From positions 62,001 to 126,000 of the forward strand of contig JANXCV010000002.1 of NCBI GenBank assembly GCA_025059235.1: a stretch of 64,000 bases of DNA, given 5' to 3'. Below the pieces are notes generated by a model that worked only from the letters and a program-made list of their open reading frames with translations, was not told the DNA's origin and ran no database searches. Of this stretch, positions 60,170 to 64,000 are shown one piece after another; the first letter of the stretch is position 1; each line of letters begins with the position of its first letter. This DNA comes from Candidatus Calescibacterium sp. GTDB taxonomy: Bacteria > DRYD01. The position numbers and the translations under genes are program-made.

Positions 60170-61258
60170 ATGTTCCTTAAAGGATTGAATATATCTGAGT
60201 TGGACAGATTTTTAACCCAAGATATCCTGCGTCAGGAAAGTTCCAAAAGTAATGGAAAGAAAATAAGTTATAGAACTAAGCAGATTCTAAAGTGGGTATA
60301 TTCTAAATTTCAAGACGATCCCAACTTGTTTTCTGATATATCAAAAGAGATTCGCAAGCAAATAGCTCAGAAGATTAATTTTAGATCTCTAGAATTGCTA
60401 GAATATAAGATTTCTCAAGTAAGTGATTCTATAAAGTTTGCTTTTAGAACTATGGACAAAGAAATAGTTGAAAGTGTTTTAATGAAGCATCCAGGTAGGT
60501 ATACGGTATGTGTTTCTACTCAGGTTGGTTGTAATGTAGGGTGTATCTTTTGTGCTTCAGGTATGTTTGGATTAAAGAGAAACCTAGGATCTCATGAGAT
60601 AGTAGAACAACTCTTTCTTATACAAAAATTTGTTTTTGAAAGGGAAAATAAAAGAATATCTAATGTGGTTTTTATGGGTATGGGAGAACCATTAGTAAAC
60701 TACAACAATGTTTTGAAAGCAATAGAAATATTTACATCCGATTGGGGATTCAATATAAGTAAAAGGAATGTAACTCTATCGACATCGGGAATATTGCCGA
60801 GGATGTATGATCTTATTAAGGATAACGTCAGAGTAAAACTTGCCCTGTCTTTGCATTCTCCATTTCAAAAAGAAAGAGAGAAGTTAATACCCATAGCTAA
60901 AAGATATCATATTGATGAGGTTTTAAAAGCTTTGGAAAATTATTATCTGAACACAAAACGCAGAGTCACTATAGAGTATATTTTACTCCGAAAAATAAAC
61001 GATAGTGTTTCTCATGCCAAAGAGTTAGTTAGAATTCTTAAGAGATATAACATGAGGGTGTTGATTAATTTGATACCATATAACAATATTGGTAACGTGT
61101 ACTTTGAAGGGATTTTACTAGAAGAACCCGAAATCTCTAGGATCAGAGAATTTTATAGTATTTTAAAAGAGCATTTTGAGGTAAGTATAAGGTGGAGTCT
61201 GGGTAGAGATATAGACGGTGCCTGTGGACAATTGAGAAGAAAAATTATATCAAATTAA
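60170..61258 (+). CDS. rlmN: Dual-specificity RNA methyltransferase RlmN
   Basis: Radical SAM enzyme making m2A2503 in 23S rRNA and m2A37 in tRNAs. The [4Fe-4S] motif is CNVGCIFC (C121, C125, C128); the two mechanistic cysteines are C114 (YTVCVSTQVG) and C352 (DGACGQL). Other landmarks: MGMGEPLVNYNNVLKA, TLSTSGILPRMYDL, LALSLHSPFQKERE and NLIPYNNIG. 362 residues is standard. Its stop lies one base from the stop of the convergent pilin gene. Confidence 0.96.
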   Translation: MFLKGLNISELDRFLTQDILRQESSKSNGKKISYRTKQILKWVYSKFQDDPNLFSDISKEIRKQIAQKINFRSLELLEYKISQVSDSIKFAFRTMDKEIVESVLMKHPGRYTVCVSTQVGCNVGCIFCASGMFGLKRNLGSHEIVEQLFLIQKFVFERENKRISNVVFMGMGEPLVNYNNVLKAIEIFTSDWGFNISKRNVTLSTSGILPRMYDLIKDNVRVKLALSLHSPFQKEREKLIPIAKRYHIDEVLKALENYYLNTKRRVTIEYILLRKINDSVSHAKELVRILKRYNMRVLINLIPYNNIGNVYFEGILLEEPEISRIREFYSILKEHFEVSIRWSLGRDIDGACGQLRRKIISN

Positions 61259-61762
61259 TTACTGTTCTATCGTAAATATGTAGCTTTTTATTAATCTGTT
61301 TCTGTAGAATACAAAGATTTTTATTCTTATTGAACTTTGATCTGGGGATGGATCATATTGCCAAACGCATATACGATAACTAAAGTCTGGGTTTAACTGA
61401 TTATTTGTCAAACTATTAATATTTGCATTATTTAATAGTGTGGTTGAGTCTTGTGGTCTAAGAACGCCTAAGTCGTATGTTCGTTGAGGGGTAGAAGCTG
61501 GTTCATTTGCTCTCCTAACATCGTTTGGAGGATCTATTCGTTGTGTAAAGTTTGTTAAACCTACCGCTGAAATAATACTTAATGCATGCTTTGCTGCTGC
61601 TTGTGCAGTTGCTTCAGCTTGTGTTTCTATGTAGTTATTCCTACTTATTAACATAGTAGTTTGAATTCTGTACGTTAGTGCTCCAAAGAGTAAAAAAAGT
61701 ATGGTCATTACTATCATAAAGATTACTAATGCTGCTCCTTTTTTAGATATAGTTTTTTTCAT
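61259..61762 (-). CDS. PilX-like pilus-assembly protein
   Basis: 167 residues. N-terminus KKTISKKGAALVIFMIVMTI: a basic lead, Gly-Ala-Ala-Leu-Val start of the mature helix and a hydrophobic span, as in PilX_N proteins, which lack the usual prepilin F/E. The rest is a small soluble domain with a central linker (RIDPPNDVRRANEPASTPQR). It overlaps the upstream PilW-like gene by four bases and is the last gene of the pilin operon. Likely a minor tip-complex component. Confidence 0.72.
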   Translation of the reverse strand: MKKTISKKGAALVIFMIVMTILFLLFGALTYRIQTTMLISRNNYIETQAEATAQAAAKHALSIISAVGLTNFTQRIDPPNDVRRANEPASTPQRTYDLGVLRPQDSTTLLNNANINSLTNNQLNPDFSYRICVWQYDPSPDQSSIRIKIFVFYRNRLIKSYIFTIEQ

Positions 61763-62859
61763 ATTTCTGGGTTAACTATGTTTTTTAATGTTACTGTTCT
61801 TCTTATGAGGTATCTTTTGAATCTGTCTCCTCCTTGACCTGTTAATGGGTTTCTATCCAACCCTATTAAGTTTCTAATCTGGCTTCTAACAACTATGGTA
61901 TATTCAATAACTGCTACTCTATCTTGCATATTTGGAGGTATTGTATCTTGCCAATTTATATTTCCTGAGTTGTCTGTATCTACTAGGTTATCTCTGTTGG
62001 AATCTAACCCAACCCGAATATTAAAACTTTCTACGTTGCTTAATAATATCCGAGTGCTGAATGGTGTATCTGTTCTGAAGTTAAAGTTTTGGATAAATAG
62101 TTCGTTGTTGTTATTTACTCCAATAATTATTCTGTGTATATTTCTTGGTCTCATTAATCTAACATTATCTGTTCGTGGTAGTCTGTTAACTATGTCTTGG
62201 TTTAAGTTTCCTCCATATAGTGCTAATGGTCTATGTTGCATTTGGTTTGTATTATACCGGACTCTTGTTATATAAAATAAAACTCCTATCCACCTTCCAT
62301 TATTGTCCTGACAATACATTATTACTGGGTATGTACCATTGGGGTTGTCATTTGGGTCAGGCCATATTTCTCTTATATCTGGTATTCCATTACCATTAGT
62401 GTCGATATTGTTGGATAAGCTATTGTCTAAGTCTAATATATCTATTTCTGAAGAATTTCCTCCTCCCAAATTTCTAGCTCTTCTTATGTACCCTAATCTA
62501 TTTTCCTCTAATTCGAAAAAATAGAAAGATATTAAATCTCTGTCGTTATTGTTTACTAATTGTATTCTGTTTATTTGTGTTGCTGTATTTCTATCTACTA
62601 CTTCACCATTTTCATTAACAAAATATAGTGCTGATAGTGCAGCTCCTTCTTGTGAAGCGACGTACCCTGCATTTGTGAAGTTGTAGTCAAGTATATTTAT
62701 TACTGTTTGTAATGAGCTTTGAAAATTGGCTATTGTGTCTAATGTTCTGGCAGTTTTTTGATAGAAAACCATTATTCCATATAAGAAAGTAGTTACAAGT
62801 GTTAGTAGTACCGAGTATATTAGAATTTCCAAAAGACTCATTCCTTTCTTAGTGTTCAA
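61759..62859 (-). CDS. PilW-like minor pilin (type IV prepilin)
   Basis: 366 residues. Prepilin signal NTKKGMSLLEILIYSVLLTL: short basic leader, cleavage after Gly, Met at +1, Glu at +5, then the hydrophobic spine. The body is large with Asn/Asp-rich loops, including DTNGNGIPDIRE and DSNRDNLVDTDNSGN, which look like calcium-binding repeats. The size and TLDTIANFQSSLQTVINILD helix fit PilW/PilJ. Located between FimT-like and PilX-like genes. Confidence 0.8.
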   Translation of the reverse strand: MNTKKGMSLLEILIYSVLLTLVTTFLYGIMVFYQKTARTLDTIANFQSSLQTVINILDYNFTNAGYVASQEGAALSALYFVNENGEVVDRNTATQINRIQLVNNNDRDLISFYFFELEENRLGYIRRARNLGGGNSSEIDILDLDNSLSNNIDTNGNGIPDIREIWPDPNDNPNGTYPVIMYCQDNNGRWIGVLFYITRVRYNTNQMQHRPLALYGGNLNQDIVNRLPRTDNVRLMRPRNIHRIIIGVNNNNELFIQNFNFRTDTPFSTRILLSNVESFNIRVGLDSNRDNLVDTDNSGNINWQDTIPPNMQDRVAVIEYTIVVRSQIRNLIGLDRNPLTGQGGDRFKRYLIRRTVTLKNIVNPEI

Positions 62860-62875
62860 GATTCTACCCTCCCCT

Positions 62876-63427
62876 TTATAAATTTCTTTTTATTAACCTT
62901 ATATTTCCTCCTGAGTTTATCCTTATAACATATTCGTATCTGTATCTATTAGAAATTTGGGTATTGGTAATGTATATATCAATAATTTGTGTATTTGGAG
63001 TTGATGTTTCTGCAAATCCCAATCTATTAAAAGTAACAATGTTTGTTTCTTGGTTTAGGAATATAAGGTTGATCCAATTAGAACCATTGAATACTAAAAC
63101 CCTTTGCAATCTTGTTCTACTTCTTCTTAAAAAGTCCAGTGTTGTTGGGAATGTATGTACTATTCGTTCATTACTGTCTCTTATGTTATTTCTATTTTCA
63201 TCAATAAATATTGTAAATATTCCGGTGCTTCTATTATAAATTATGTTTGCATTATATAGATTAAAAATGGCTGACATTTTGGCCCTATAAAATATATTTG
63301 TCAAACTATTTGCATATTGATCATATTTTATTTTTTCGGGTATAAATAAAGGAGATGTTATTATTAGAAGGGTAGTAATTATTGCGACTACTATTATGGT
63401 TTCTACTAATGAAAATCCTTTTCTCAT
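62876..63427 (-). CDS. GspH/FimT-like minor pilin
   Basis: 183 residues with the prepilin motif RKGFSLVETIIVVAIITTLL (cleavage before Phe, Glu at +5). Beta-strand-rich body contains IFTIFIDENRNNIRDSNERI, a motif typical of GspH/FimT pilins. Arg-rich loops (DFLRRSRTRLQR). It lies 16 bases upstream of the PilW-like gene and 17 after the PilV-like gene. It probably helps to prime pilus assembly. Confidence 0.83.
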   Translation of the reverse strand: MRKGFSLVETIIVVAIITTLLIITSPLFIPEKIKYDQYANSLTNIFYRAKMSAIFNLYNANIIYNRSTGIFTIFIDENRNNIRDSNERIVHTFPTTLDFLRRSRTRLQRVLVFNGSNWINLIFLNQETNIVTFNRLGFAETSTPNTQIIDIYITNTQISNRYRYEYVIRINSGGNIRLIKRNL

Positions 63428-63444
63428 TTTTTATTTCTCTGCAT

Positions 63445-63816
63445 TTATATTAACGTTGTTAGGCTTACTCTTAAGTTTCTCTGTCTTGGTGAAGAGACTG
63501 TTATTCTTAATCTTCGTAAATTCAGATTATTTGTGTGGTTACCGAAATCTTCTACACGGATATTTATATTGTACCTATAGCTACCTATGTTGAATGTGGT
63601 GTTAGTGTTCGTGGGTAATATTGAACCGCGTGGGTAGTAGGAATATAGATCTATATAGTTTTTAGCAATGCTGAGACAGTTCAAAAATTCTGTTTGCCTA
63701 ATTATTGCCGTACTTATTCCTGTAATTCCTTGAAGTATTACAAATAAACTAATAGAAGCCAGTAGCACGACTACTAGAATTTCTACTATTGTTATTCCTT
63801 TAGATCTTTTTTTCAT
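63445..63816 (-). CDS. PilV/GspI-like minor pilin
   Basis: 123 residues. The N-terminus KKRSKGITIVEILVVVLLAS has a basic leader, Gly before the mature Ile and Glu at +5. The short C-terminal domain has RYNINIRVEDFGNHTNNLNL. The ATG overlaps the stop of the upstream partial gene (TAATG), showing operon membership. Confidence 0.8.
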   Translation of the reverse strand: MKKRSKGITIVEILVVVLLASISLFVILQGITGISTAIIRQTEFLNCLSIAKNYIDLYSYYPRGSILPTNTNTTFNIGSYRYNINIRVEDFGNHTNNLNLRRLRITVSSPRQRNLRVSLTTLI

Positions 63817-64000
63817 TATCTAACCTCTTTCCAATTTCTAATTTTTAGTGGTTGAGGATGTGCTTGATAGGAAACTTGTATTCCTCTTATTTCGACTGTT
63901 CTATTTAATCCTGTTATTGTTTGTCCTGTCAAAGTGTTAACATTTGTTTTGAAAGAAGGGTTTGATGTATCAAATTCCATTCTGTATACGATTGATGCTC
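63816..64000 (-). CDS. Partial pilin-operon gene, C-terminal 60 codons (5' end beyond window)
   Basis: The frame enters from the right edge and reads ASIVYRMEFDTSNPSFKTNV, LTGQTITGLNRTVEIRGIQV and ends WKEVR at TAA (63816-63818), overlapping the PilV-like start. The beta-rich ending suits another pseudopilin or pilus-associated protein, but the N-terminus is not visible, so the identity is open. Confidence 0.7.
   Translation of the reverse strand, partial: ASIVYRMEFDTSNPSFKTNVNTLTGQTITGLNRTVEIRGIQVSYQAHPQPLKIRNWKEVR

Overview
The window is AT-rich (roughly one third G+C by eye) bacterial DNA with genes packed on both strands, many joined by TAATG/ATGA overlaps and several apparently starting at TTG or GTG. 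LpxB, a TolC/membrane-fusion/RND export operon and a minor-pilin operon point to a diderm (LPS-bearing) bacterium. A PPi-type phosphofructokinase next to an archaeal-type (DhnA) aldolase and a TrmI-type tRNA m1A58 methyltransferase are common in thermophiles and deep-branching or candidate phyla. I cannot place the organism more precisely from sequence alone. I see no prophage, IS element or CRISPR array.

Layout. 0-4 kb: the start of an N/Q/P-rich protein leaving the left edge, then overlapping fabD and a mutS2 that lacks the Smr domain. 4-7.1 kb: about 3 kb of decayed + strand genes, one adhesin/PilX-like and one belonging to a dispersed family whose second relic lies at 23.7 kb, plus a 14-bp tandem repeat. 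7.1-13.5 kb: a minus-strand run pfk - aldolase - inactive site-2-protease-like - HEAT-like - HDAC-like - FtsL-like - hisC - tRNA-Arg, with the hisC stop codon inside the tRNA. 13.6-21.2 kb: an M15 peptidase plus glycine-rich membrane protein pair, then divergently amidase-murC (wall) and a small unknown gene, truB and ribF. 21.2-27 kb: NeuD-like acetyltransferase, mazG, a three-gene unit ending in a HEXXH protease, rsmE. 27-33.7 kb: tripartite efflux and ferrochelatase. 33.7-36 kb: L32, an unknown, S7, HtpX, SRP RNA. 36-44 kb: a giant TPR protein, hydroxyacid dehydrogenase, stand-alone NuoF-like flavoprotein, recR, trmI. 44-48.6 kb: radical SAM protein, glyQ, Ser/Thr kinase overlapping a sigma factor, beta-propeller protein. 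48.7-51 kb: two GNATs around tRNA-Tyr, FtsB-like, 51-aa ORF, dapB. 51-61 kb: epimerase, leaderless subtilase, Q-rich coiled coil, DUF4126, YyaL/DUF255, lpxB, hfq, gcvPA, rlmN. 61-64 kb: minor pilin operon.

The most distinctive signal is a set of lineage-specific proteins without signal peptides: an N/Q/P-rich protein, an M15 peptidase with a glycine-rich membrane partner, a HEXXH protease with two small partners, a subtilase, a Q-rich heptad protein and a 120-aa unknown. Most have unusual A/T-tract promoters (TTWACA-N17 type); two share an identical 18-mer from spacer into the -10 region. They may form a regulon, perhaps tied to the sigma factor/kinase pair, but that link is inference.
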